Origin: a virus
IMG/VR virus record: IMGVR_UViG_3300023174_004943
Span: 1 to 30,555 of that record
Reading direction: 5' to 3' (one strand)
DNA length: 30,555 nucleotides
How positions within the stretch are numbered: the stretch's first letter is position 1; every line of letters begins with the position of its first letter. The notes beneath the pieces were generated by a model. That model was not told the DNA's origin, ran no database searches, and saw nothing but the letters and a program-made list of their open reading frames with translations. Shown here piece by piece: positions 15,632 through 22,280 of the stretch. Position numbers and translations under genes: made by a program.

Positions 15632-16097
15632 TTGCAACTCTTAACTGTTCTTGCATTTCTTGTTTACTAGTAAACGGTCCTTGAAATTCGTAACGATTCA
15701 ATGTAATGAATTTGGGACAATAACTCTTGACCCAGCCGTTATTAAATTTGATAATGTAATAACCTGCGCAATAATAACTTTTGCTCTTGTTGGTTTTGGT
15801 GTAAACAGGGAATTGATGTTTTACATCCCATAACACATTCCACGGTTTATGACTAGTGGGAAACTCGTAAGCACTATATTGTGCCATTGACTGTTTGGCT
15901 TTTTTTGTTTCTGTGTCAAATACCACATTGATGTCTTTACTTAACAATTTAATGCTGGGGTAAATTCGTCGTGACGCACCGTCGACATACACAAACCCGC
16001 CTTCTTCTATTGCTTGGATAGTTGCAATTTTTTCACCTTGCTCTTCCACAATCCAGTATTTGTTTTTTAAAATAGGTTTTGCAATTAATTCAATCAT
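15621..16097 (-). CDS. Conserved T4-type phage hypothetical (KSYYCAGYYIIKFNNGWVKS)
   Basis: The 158-residue protein has IAKPILKNKYWIVEEQGEKI, FPTSHKPWNVLWDVKHQFPV, SKSYYCAGYYIIKFNNGWVK and TLNRYEFQGPFTSKQEMQEQ. This combination matches a strongly conserved hypothetical family of T4-type marine myoviruses, in length and block order. AAAGGAG lies 9 bases before the ATG. The start overlaps the stop of a 51-residue gene as ATGA. The function is unknown. Confidence 0.85.
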   Translation of the reverse strand: MIELIAKPILKNKYWIVEEQGEKIATIQAIEEGGFVYVDGASRRIYPSIKLLSKDINVVFDTETKKAKQSMAQYSAYEFPTSHKPWNVLWDVKHQFPVYTKTNKSKSYYCAGYYIIKFNNGWVKSYCPKFITLNRYEFQGPFTSKQEMQEQLRVANGK

Positions 16098-16249
16098 GTG
16101 TGGCTCCTTTGATGTTTAAATTCTCGTTTTAACCAGTACTTGTACATTTGAAAATATCGATCTGAATCTAGTGTAGGCGCTTGTTTATATCCTTCGCACT
16201 CTGCCAGATACTCATACCATTTTTCTCTACACCAAAATCTAAAATTCAT
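16094..16249 (-). CDS. Very small conserved phage protein (51 aa)
   Basis: This short frame fills the otherwise empty 148-bp gap between two larger genes. Both ends couple by ATGA: its ATG overlaps the stop of the 74-residue gene and its TGA overlaps the start of the 158-residue gene. The product starts MNFRFWCREKWYEYLAECEG and ends with a basic YFQMYKYWLKREFKHQ segment, aromatic and charged, with no membrane segment. It looks like the tiny phage proteins with an R-x-KW-x-EY...YFxxYxxWLKREF layout. Coupling and composition support a real gene; the function is unknown. Confidence 0.78.
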   Translation of the reverse strand: MNFRFWCREKWYEYLAECEGYKQAPTLDSDRYFQMYKYWLKREFKHQRSHT

Positions 16250-16470
16250 AATAGAAATCGTTTTTGAATAGATTCTATACTCTTTTCGATGGTTGCTTCT
16301 ACCATGCCTAGATCAAATGTAGTAAAGGCATGATGCTTGTTGGTATTCTTTACGGCATCAAGGCATTCATCAATAAGCAATCGTGCAAATTGTTCTTGCA
16401 CGTCTGGATTAATCGACGGATAATGTGCGCCACCTGCTTGTAAACTTAGTTCTTTTAATTTTTCATTCAT
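16246..16470 (-). CDS. Small conserved phage protein (74 aa)
   Basis: A 74-residue protein, MNEKLKELSLQAGGAHYPSI, with VQEQFARLLIDECLDAVKNT and a C-terminal helix FDLGMVEATIEKSIESIQKR. This pattern recurs in small hypotheticals of T4-type cyanophages and related phages. The start overlaps the RNase H stop by ATGA and its stop overlaps the 51-residue gene. The function is unknown. Confidence 0.82.
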   Translation of the reverse strand: MNEKLKELSLQAGGAHYPSINPDVQEQFARLLIDECLDAVKNTNKHHAFTTFDLGMVEATIEKSIESIQKRFLL

Positions 16471-17474
16471 TTGGTGTTTCTCGGAATGCTTGCGGTTGCT
16501 TCAACTGCTGGGTAACTTGCTGATAAAAACTCTGCAAAACTGTTAGATTGATCGCTCAGTTTAATCAAATCATACTTGCCACAGAACTTTAAAAATTGTG
16601 CGCCGATCATTGGTCGATTCAACTGTTGACTGTTAGCGGCAATAGTTTCTGCAATCCAAACCTTGACATGGTCGGGCTGTGCAGCCAAATCTACCAGTAC
16701 ACGATTACGATAGTAGTCGTCTAATACTTTGTGTTCTTCGTTATTGTGATCAGTCCAACTTTGCAGCATGAGATTGTTCCACGCGAAGCCTTTGTTGTCG
16801 CGATCTTTGTACGCTTCTTCTAATTTGGTTTTACGTACACCAGGAAAGGCCGAGAACACATTGTCAGTGGGGTCACCACGCATGCATTTCTCAAACAAAA
16901 TCCAGTTAGGGTCCGGAATCTTCTTGGGTTCCTTGGTCTTCTTGTCAATGACCGGTTTGCCTTTTTTATCAAAGATACCTTTCAGTGTGTGTAGTTCATC
17001 GGCGATACCGTTATACTGATTCACATTGTCTGCCAGTAACTGATGAAAGTCTGTGTCCGAACTTACAATAGTGTGCTTATCTTCAGGGTGACTTTGGATC
17101 CATCCTGCCACCAAGTCATCTGCTTCCAAGTGTTCGTGCCGGATAACAGTACAATTTGTCTTTTCGCTGAGATAGGTTTTGAGAGCATCAAAAGTTTCCC
17201 AAAACAGTCGATCTTCTTCTGCTTCTGCTTCTGTGAGCGCCGCCCTTGCGACTGCCCGATTTTTCTTGTAGGGCTCATAGTAGTCCTTGCGCCACGAGCG
17301 ACCTTCTAAGCAGAAAACCACGTGATCTGCTTTTTGATCTCTCCATGCTTTGTTAACGCTACCCAGGGTAACGTGGATAGCGAAGCCCAGACGATCCCAG
17401 GTGTCACTTTGACGATGTGCCGCATGACGGGCACGAAAGAATGTATTGGCTGTGTCGACGATTAGATAATGCAT
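16467..17474 (-). CDS. rnh: T4-type RNase H / 5'-3' exonuclease
   Basis: The 335-residue enzyme belongs to the FEN-1/5' nuclease family; in T4 it removes RNA primers from lagging-strand fragments. The acidic metal-binding motifs are present in order: LIVDTANTFFRARH at the N terminus, EHLEADDLVAGW (near residues 114-125), SSDTDFHQLL and GDPTDNVFSAFPGV. Length fits T4 RNase H (305). It opens an eight-gene operon ending at the terminator at 13509-13529. The ATG lies six bases after a strong -10 box and has no Shine-Dalgarno, so its mRNA may be leaderless. Confidence 0.92.
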   Translation of the reverse strand: MHYLIVDTANTFFRARHAAHRQSDTWDRLGFAIHVTLGSVNKAWRDQKADHVVFCLEGRSWRKDYYEPYKKNRAVARAALTEAEAEEDRLFWETFDALKTYLSEKTNCTVIRHEHLEADDLVAGWIQSHPEDKHTIVSSDTDFHQLLADNVNQYNGIADELHTLKGIFDKKGKPVIDKKTKEPKKIPDPNWILFEKCMRGDPTDNVFSAFPGVRKTKLEEAYKDRDNKGFAWNNLMLQSWTDHNNEEHKVLDDYYRNRVLVDLAAQPDHVKVWIAETIAANSQQLNRPMIGAQFLKFCGKYDLIKLSDQSNSFAEFLSASYPAVEATASIPRNTK

Positions 17475-17480
17475 GATATA

Positions 17481-17509
17481 ATAATAGCATATTATAGGAT
17501 TCTCGTCAA
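17481..17509 (-). promoter_or_regulatory. Promoter with possible leaderless start before RNase H
   Basis: The minus strand reads -35 TTGACG (17504-17509), a 17-bp spacer ending TGC, and -10 TATTAT (17481-17486). The RNase H ATG begins only six bases downstream of the -10, so the transcript would start at or next to the A of ATG. A second TATAAT lies inside the spacer but lacks a good -35. Confidence 0.7.
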
Positions 17510-17974
17510 TGGTTTAATCAAATTGGCCGCCCATGCTTTTTGGGCAGTCTCACCAAAATAACCAAATTCGTTAGCCGTGTGTTTGTGATCCTGCATCCAT
17601 TTAATATAGTCTGCGTGAGGGTGGATAATAAATTTTACGTTATTCGATTTGAAGAAATCTGCCAGTTCCCGGACCTGCTGTTCTTCAAATTGGTCCAGTG
17701 CAATTATAGCTACAATCTGTTCATTGACAGGATTTTCCTTGATGAACTTTTTAGTAGCATCAACAATTTCGTTGTCTGACAGATACTGCCTAGCTTCTAT
17801 AATAGGTCTGGCTTTGAGTACTCTGCTTAACACACGCCCAAAACTCACATCAATGTTTTTGGGATGACCTACTCGACCCATCCACCATAAATCGATATCG
17901 TCATCAGCATGCATTGCATTGACAGCAGCATAGGCGGCTGCATAATGTTCATTTCCATTAATATAAAGAATCAT
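17492..17974 (-). CDS. SGNH-hydrolase-like paralogue lacking the catalytic residues
   Basis: The 160-residue protein begins MILYINGNEHYAAAYAAVNA and ends with YFGETAQKAWAANLI. These parts align with the MILYVNGDSH start and YGPDAHETWAKFLL end of the protein encoded just upstream. At the aligned positions the nucleophile Ser is Glu9, the catalytic Asp is Thr and the catalytic His is Gln, so esterase activity is unlikely. The internal VGHPKNIDVSFGRVLSRVL block is also typical of phage SGNH proteins. It is coupled to the active-looking copy by ATGA and may act as a binding or regulatory subunit, which is inference. Confidence 0.8.
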   Translation of the reverse strand: MILYINGNEHYAAAYAAVNAMHADDDIDLWWMGRVGHPKNIDVSFGRVLSRVLKARPIIEARQYLSDNEIVDATKKFIKENPVNEQIVAIIALDQFEEQQVRELADFFKSNNVKFIIHPHADYIKWMQDHKHTANEFGYFGETAQKAWAANLIKPLTRIL

Positions 17975-18612
17975 AGTTTGTCTATGTGTGAAAGTAAAAA
18001 TTTTGCCCAGGTTTCGTGTGCATCTGGTCCATAGTGATAGAATTTTGGATTAGCAGGTTGATATCCGTTATTTTGCAACCAATGGTAGTATGTGCTGTTT
18101 CGATCATATGGATCAATGTAATTATTACCCCAATCATATCTAGTTTTATTGTGTGCCACAGCATAAAAGAAGTGACTGTAACAGTTAAAAAATAAATGTT
18201 TAATTTTTTTATCTAGCAGTACTTGATGTAAGCACCAAATGTTTTCGTGATTTCGTTCTTCTACACGATTTTGAAATTCCGGGCTACAACTATCTATAAC
18301 CCACTGTTTGTATTTATCCGCTAGCGTAGGATGCACAGTGTCGGTACCGCTAGCTGTAATGTGATAAGATTGATCATAGTACCACCACGTTTCACGTTCC
18401 CAAGTACTCCAGCCAATAATTAATAGATCCGGGTGGTTATTCTCTAGGTACTTCATTGTACGGGAAATAATAGAGTCATTGCTACAAGCAGGAACAGCTT
18501 CGCATGCGAATTCTGCACCCAGTGAATTGGCTACGTGACGTCCATAACTGAATTCGGGCCCACCAGCATCGTGGCCAGCACTGTGACTGTCACCATTCAC
18601 ATACAGGATCAT
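17971..18612 (-). CDS. SGNH/GDSL-type hydrolase-like protein
   Basis: This 213-residue protein has the block I motif NGDSH with the nucleophile Ser9 and a C-terminal YGPDAHETWA with Asp197 and His199, as expected for SGNH hydrolases (esterases, lipases, sugar deacetylases). The middle carries IIGWSTWERETWWY and HLFFNCYSHFF, seen in the phage version of this family. I start at 18612, where ATG overlaps the previous stop as TAATG, rather than at the much longer upstream frame, whose extra 42 residues only read through the neighbouring gene. There is no signal peptide, so it acts in the cytoplasm. Removal of an acyl group from a glycan is possible; the substrate is unknown. Confidence 0.85.
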   Translation of the reverse strand: MILYVNGDSHSAGHDAGGPEFSYGRHVANSLGAEFACEAVPACSNDSIISRTMKYLENNHPDLLIIGWSTWERETWWYYDQSYHITASGTDTVHPTLADKYKQWVIDSCSPEFQNRVEERNHENIWCLHQVLLDKKIKHLFFNCYSHFFYAVAHNKTRYDWGNNYIDPYDRNSTYYHWLQNNGYQPANPKFYHYGPDAHETWAKFLLSHIDKL

Positions 18613-18986
18613 TAACTTACTTCTGTGCGACCGTTGCCCAAATCTTTCTTTTGAACACCAGTAAGGGGTCTGGGGTTGTTTGCTTCGTATTGCTCGTACG
18701 TTTCCATAACAACATTTCGGCAAACATCCTGGAACCATTGGTCCACTATTTGTGCATCATCTTTGCCTTTGTAGCCCGCACGTAATAACTTGGTAATAAA
18801 CTGTTCATTCCAATCCAATTCAAAGGCACCCTGTCCAATATTTTCGGGATCTAGTTCCACTTTAATAATAGATACATAAGGCTCTCCTTTTTTAGTAGCG
18901 TCTGCTTTGGGGTCTTTAGTTTTGATTACAGTGGTTGTTTTTTTCGCAGCCGTTGTCTTTGCGGCTGCTGGTTTCTTTGTTGCCAT
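18612..18986 (-). CDS. Lys/Ala-rich tailed conserved phage protein
   Basis: The 124-residue protein begins with a basic Lys/Ala/Thr tail (ATKKPAAAKTTAAKKTT), like histone-H1-type or nucleic-acid-binding tails, followed by a conserved phage block FELDWNEQFITKLLRAGYKG and VDQWFQDVCRNVVMETYEQY. The FELDWNExF...VDxWFQDVCRNV pattern is known to me from T4-type phages as a hypothetical. An AAAAGGAA ribosome site precedes the ATG. It heads the small operon with the SGNH pair. The function is unknown. Confidence 0.82.
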   Translation of the reverse strand: MATKKPAAAKTTAAKKTTTVIKTKDPKADATKKGEPYVSIIKVELDPENIGQGAFELDWNEQFITKLLRAGYKGKDDAQIVDQWFQDVCRNVVMETYEQYEANNPRPLTGVQKKDLGNGRTEVS

Positions 18987-19009
18987 GTTAATTTCCTTTT
19001 AATTTTCAA

Positions 19010-19038
19010 ATTATAAAATGTGTTTCTATCATCATTTG
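19010..19038 (-). promoter_or_regulatory. Weak promoter candidate before the Lys/Ala-rich protein
   Basis: The minus strand has a consensus -10 TATAAT (19010-19015), but at 17-bp spacing the -35 is only CAAATG (19033-19038), which overlaps the end of queE. It may be an activator-dependent promoter or chance. Confidence 0.35.
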
Positions 19039-19886
19039 CCCCAGCCGTTGCCCCAAAGATCAACATGTAGTCGTGGGCTATAGTAGTAGCCCTTGGTTAG
19101 TGCCCAGTCTGCAACCTTTACACGATTTGCAGCATATGGAGTGACAACACCACCTTGTGGCATAACATAAACAACTCCTGTAAAGCCGCCTGCACGAAAC
19201 TCGTTAACAGCCTTTTCGACTTCTGCAAAGTGTTCTTCTGTTTCCACCACAAACTTCAAATAGACTGTGCCGACTTCTTGATAACTGTTGACAACATCTG
19301 GACAAATAGCTTCTTCCCACTTTTCTCCCGATGCACTTAGTTTAGCACTAACACTGAATGTAATTTCTCTATTGGGACCAAATTTTTCTTTAAGATATTG
19401 TTTGAAACTTGATTGTAACTCCTGAGTACCATTTGTTTCGAATGTGATATTTTTTATGTCTGCCATATGTTCGTGACTTAGCAATTCTTCATACACACGT
19501 TGCCAACCTAGTAAAGGCTCACCGCCCGTGATCACAAGATGTACGTCATTGCCATTATCCTGTGTCCACTTGTGATTGGGTGTTAGTGTTAACATCTGTG
19601 CAACTAAGTCATTGGCTTCAATAGTAGGACTCAGATGTTTGAATGCAGGATGCCATGACGCATACGAATCACATCCGGTTTCTACTAGAGGTAGTTCTTC
19701 AAACTTGTTATATAGATGCACTACTTCGGCCACATCATCTGCACCTGTACTCTTTTCTCCTGGCTTACAACCAAACCCTGCACAGGTAAAGTTACAACCA
19801 AAGGTTCGTAAAAACACACTAGGAACGCCAACAAAACGTCCTTCGCCCTGTGCAGAATAAAATAGTTCACTTACTTTGAGTTTCAT
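19032..19886 (-). CDS. queE: 7-carboxy-7-deazaguanine synthase (QueE), phage type with insertion in the cluster loop
   Basis: The 284-residue radical SAM enzyme converts 6-carboxy-tetrahydropterin to 7-carboxy-7-deazaguanine, the third step toward preQ0. Supporting features are the typical QueE start VSELFYSAQGEGRFVGVPSV, FLRTFGCNFTC (Cys31, Cys35), TGGEP (residues 120-124) and a final DLWGNGWG. The usual CxxxCxxC is not contiguous: Cys35 is followed by a loop of about 36 residues before TGCDSYASW (Cys72), which resembles the end of the canonical CxxxCxxCDT motif; Cys40 is another candidate ligand. The first 20 bases overlap the MazG-like gene. Confidence 0.92.
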   Translation of the reverse strand: MKLKVSELFYSAQGEGRFVGVPSVFLRTFGCNFTCAGFGCKPGEKSTGADDVAEVVHLYNKFEELPLVETGCDSYASWHPAFKHLSPTIEANDLVAQMLTLTPNHKWTQDNGNDVHLVITGGEPLLGWQRVYEELLSHEHMADIKNITFETNGTQELQSSFKQYLKEKFGPNREITFSVSAKLSASGEKWEEAICPDVVNSYQEVGTVYLKFVVETEEHFAEVEKAVNEFRAGGFTGVVYVMPQGGVVTPYAANRVKVADWALTKGYYYSPRLHVDLWGNGWGK

Positions 19887-20166
19887 ATATGTTTGACCAT
19901 TGTTTAAGTTTTTGTTTCTTTGCAGATTTGGCTTCTTCCAAGGAACGTATATCCAATATTCCTTGCTGGATTAAAATATCAACCATGGCCAACACATCGC
20001 CCACTTCCGATTCGAACATTTTTTTATGTGTCATGTGTGTTTTATAATGCACAGAATCTATACCAAATCTACGGATTTTACTTACTTCGACGATAACTTC
20101 GGCACATTCTTCTTGAAGGATGCCTAAAGTTTCTAAAATTTGTTCTTGAGTTTTTCCAGGTTCCAT
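19867..20166 (-). CDS. MazG-like nucleotide pyrophosphohydrolase
   Basis: A 99-residue single-domain protein with the MazG-type metal-binding pattern: LQEECAEVIVEVSKI (E-E-C-A-E) followed by ESEVGDVLAMVDIL (E-x-x-x-D). Such enzymes hydrolyse nucleoside triphosphates and are frequent in marine phages. It lies between a membrane peptide and queE in the QueD operon and is likely co-transcribed with them. The ATG at 20166, two bases after the preceding stop, is preferred over an in-frame start nine bases further upstream that would overlap that stop. The substrate is not deducible. Confidence 0.85.
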   Translation of the reverse strand: MEPGKTQEQILETLGILQEECAEVIVEVSKIRRFGIDSVHYKTHMTHKKMFESEVGDVLAMVDILIQQGILDIRSLEEAKSAKKQKLKQWSNIYETQSK

Positions 20167-20168
20167 AA

Positions 20169-20339
20169 TTACCAATGTCTAATAACACCAGCCACAATAA
20201 AGCAGTTGGTTACGATGTATGTTAACACAATTACTGTACGAATGCAAGCAATACGATCAGCTTCTTTGTCTGTATTTCCGGATTTTTCTCCCAATGATTT
20301 GGCCCACATACGCCAAATTTTATTTCTTTGTAAACACAT
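20169..20339 (-). CDS. Small single-span membrane protein
   Basis: The 56-residue protein has a cytoplasmic basic part (KIWRMWAKSLGEKSGNTDKE, then ADRIACIRT) and one hydrophobic segment VIVLTYIVTNCFIVAGVIRH near the C terminus. The LGEK...KEADxxAxIRT...IVAGVIRHW layout resembles a small membrane protein family of T4-type phages. The start at 20339 has AGG a few bases upstream and overlaps the methyltransferase stop by 20 bases; an internal ATG at 20312 is an alternative. It might influence lysis or superinfection, which is only a guess. Confidence 0.75.
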   Translation of the reverse strand: MCLQRNKIWRMWAKSLGEKSGNTDKEADRIACIRTVIVLTYIVTNCFIVAGVIRHW

Positions 20340-21444
20340 AGATACCTTCCCACTTTTCTCTGCCGGTTTTTTTGTCATTTCCTACTCCGGGTCTAGTGTT
20401 TAACATCATTTTGATAATGCCCCGGTGACGGAAACCCGACTTCTCGGCAGTTTCGATCCATTTGTCTACTACAAAATATTCTTTGTTTCCATAACTCTTG
20501 TAATCAGCAATATTGGTAGCAAATACACCATCTGTGGTTAGACCATTATATATATTTTTCATTGTTGGGGCAGCATATAATTCAAACCAATCGTCTAGTG
20601 TGGCACAGCGAACCATACACTGTGTTGGCTCGTCGCAGTATTTTTCTAAATTAAAATATGGTGGACTACTAAAAGCAAGATCGATGTCCTCGGGTTGAAA
20701 ATTTTCACTGACATCGCAATGAATAGTGGCTGTACGACCATATGCTTGGTCTATTAGACTAGACAGATATTGTAGATTAGCAAATGTTTCTGTATTGGGG
20801 TCTATTCCGATATATTTGTAACCTAACTTGCTACTAGTGATGCCCAACATCCTGCCACCGTACCCTGCGGAATAATCATAAATATTCCCCCACATCACAG
20901 GACATAGATGTTCCGCAATGGCTCTGGCATTTTGCGGCTTAAAGTTTTGTATGTTCTCACCAGTTACCAATTCAAGACTTCTGCGTAAAGCAGTTGGGTG
21001 TACTAATTTGCTACCTTCCCTAAATTCAAAGCAAATTCGTATAGCACGTTCCAATTTAGCATCGTTTAAGAATCTATCACGCAAACTGTTTGATCCACGG
21101 CCTTTTGGTTCGGCAGTCATCATGTTAGGAAACATAAAACGGTTGATTGTTTGTCCCCGATTATTTCCTAAACTTATCACATTATTGGACACAGGGTTAA
21201 CACCTTTGCTTTGAAACAGTCTTAACTCGTTAATTAATCCTTGTTCAGTATAATAATCTATTGGTACTAGATTAATAGATCTATACAATTCTTTTACTTG
21301 ATTAATGGTATCTGCGGGATCTTTTTTATAAATCTCGACTGTAAATTTATCCAATTGATCGTATATGGGTTCGTATCCAGTGAAACAATCACCGTGTATG
21401 TTTGCTGGTTGTATACCCCACTGTTGATATAATTTCTCAATCAT
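20320..21444 (-). CDS. DNA adenine/cytosine-N4 methyltransferase-like protein
   Basis: The 374-residue protein has SAM-binding motif I-like DYSAGYGGRMLG (about residues 180-191), YIGIDPN (motif II region) and the catalytic motif IV SSPPYFN (249-255), which marks amino-methyltransferases (N6-adenine or N4-cytosine). The order I then IV fits the gamma-like arrangement. I start at 21444, where ATG overlaps the previous stop (TAATG), instead of 18 codons upstream. No restriction gene is adjacent, so it is an orphan methyltransferase, presumably protecting or marking phage DNA alongside the 7-deazaguanine pathway. Confidence 0.88.
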   Translation of the reverse strand: MIEKLYQQWGIQPANIHGDCFTGYEPIYDQLDKFTVEIYKKDPADTINQVKELYRSINLVPIDYYTEQGLINELRLFQSKGVNPVSNNVISLGNNRGQTINRFMFPNMMTAEPKGRGSNSLRDRFLNDAKLERAIRICFEFREGSKLVHPTALRRSLELVTGENIQNFKPQNARAIAEHLCPVMWGNIYDYSAGYGGRMLGITSSKLGYKYIGIDPNTETFANLQYLSSLIDQAYGRTATIHCDVSENFQPEDIDLAFSSPPYFNLEKYCDEPTQCMVRCATLDDWFELYAAPTMKNIYNGLTTDGVFATNIADYKSYGNKEYFVVDKWIETAEKSGFRHRGIIKMMLNTRPGVGNDKKTGREKWEGIYVFTKK

Positions 21445-21644
21445 TATGTTCCGCAATCCATTCGCCATGGGCATGTGCTTAACATTAGTGTTGAACAATC
21501 ATCTTCGCCAAAACACGGCGGTTTAAATTGATCATCTCTTTTTAATCTAATAAGCGTATGTATTTGCATACGTTCTGCGCTATCGACTTTTCCGACGTTA
21601 GAATACCTTGCCTCTGCATTTAATAATTCTTGCATTTCGGTCAT
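21444..21644 (-). CDS. Small Cys-rich conserved phage protein
   Basis: A 66-residue protein with an N-terminal helix MTEMQELLNAEARYSN and a C-terminal cluster PCFGEDDCSTLMLSTCPWRM followed by DCGT. The four cysteines (C-x5-C, then C-x5-C) suggest a metal or iron-sulfur site. The CFGxDDCST...CPWRxDC pattern resembles small phage hypotheticals. I start at 21644, after the queD stop, with a GGAAAG ribosome site; the longer frame to 21686 would overlap queD by 25 bases. The function is unknown. Confidence 0.75.
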   Translation of the reverse strand: MTEMQELLNAEARYSNVGKVDSAERMQIHTLIRLKRDDQFKPPCFGEDDCSTLMLSTCPWRMDCGT

Positions 21645-21661
21645 GTATTCTTTCCATTCTA

Positions 21662-22159
21662 TTATGCAAACAAGTCCTCGTTCCATTCTCTGTGTCCTTC
21701 ACGGTATGCCATGTTGCTTTGTGTTTCGCGAACTTCCACACGGTAGCACCATAAACGAGCTGCTTCACCTGGCCCCCACATTTCTGGAATGTAAACACCA
21801 TTAACATACTTGTACAGCATGTCACTTAGACCTTCACAACCCAGTCGGGGTAACACAACAATCTTGGCCATGTTCCGTTCTTGCAACAACTTGAATGTCT
21901 CCATCTCTGGATCATCTTGTGCCACAATAAGTGTATGGTCAAATTGATCTTCAAGTGTCTTCTTTAGTTCTTTCAACCCACCATAATCGGCCGCCCAGTT
22001 GCGGACATCTAGGTCATTTGTACCAAAGTAGAACTTCATTGAGAACGAGTAACCGTGTATCAAATTACAATGACTGTCTGCCCTCCACTGTCTGTATGCA
22101 CATGGAAATGCGTCGTGGTACTCTTTGGTTGAGGTATATTTGTAAACTACTGGTGTCAT
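21662..22159 (-). CDS. queD: 6-pyruvoyl-tetrahydropterin synthase / QueD-like protein (divergent phage type)
   Basis: The 165-residue protein resembles the QueD/PTPS fold: FPCAYRQWRADSHCNLIHGY, then FSMKFYFG, and later YGGLKELKKTLEDQFDHTL with the Asp-His pair. QueD converts dihydroneopterin triphosphate to 6-carboxy-tetrahydropterin, between FolE and QueE, both encoded here. The catalytic CxxxHG is present (Cys31, His35), but two canonical zinc histidines look replaced by tyrosines (Tyr22, Tyr37), so its metal site is unusual. It heads a six-gene operon with a perfect consensus promoter. Confidence 0.85.
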   Translation of the reverse strand: MTPVVYKYTSTKEYHDAFPCAYRQWRADSHCNLIHGYSFSMKFYFGTNDLDVRNWAADYGGLKELKKTLEDQFDHTLIVAQDDPEMETFKLLQERNMAKIVVLPRLGCEGLSDMLYKYVNGVYIPEMWGPGEAARLWCYRVEVRETQSNMAYREGHREWNEDLFA

Positions 22160-22167
22160 GCTGTTTT

Positions 22168-22191
22168 CTCCTATGTTAATTTTAGCATAGG
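22168..22191 (-). promoter_or_regulatory. Leader hairpin sequestering the queD ribosome site
   Basis: In the queD leader the minus strand forms CCTATG paired with CATAGG (6 bp, arms 22186-22191 and 22170-22175) around a 10-base loop. The 3' arm covers AGG of the AGGAG Shine-Dalgarno (22168-22172). A second inverted repeat, ACCGG/CCGGT, lies at 22207-22231. A translational switch is possible; I do not see a clear match to a known preQ1 riboswitch. Confidence 0.45.
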
Positions 22192-22251
22192 CGGCAGAGT
22201 TTGTATACCGGGATGAACGCCGAAGGCCGGTAATTGAATGTAATGAATCTA

Positions 22252-22280
22252 ATTATATTGCAATTTAAAAAAAATGTCAA
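22252..22280 (-). promoter_or_regulatory. Perfect consensus sigma70 promoter of the queD operon
   Basis: The minus strand reads TTGACA (22275-22280), a 17-bp T-rich spacer and TATAAT (22252-22257), an exact consensus at optimal spacing. The -35 includes the TGA stop codon of the desaturase gene. The predicted leader before the queD ATG is about 86 bases. Confidence 0.9.

Noticed and set aside
18310-18325. GATAAATA octamer as a late promoter
   Set aside because: It lies within the SGNH hydrolase gene with no gene start downstream, and shows how easily the octamer arises by chance.
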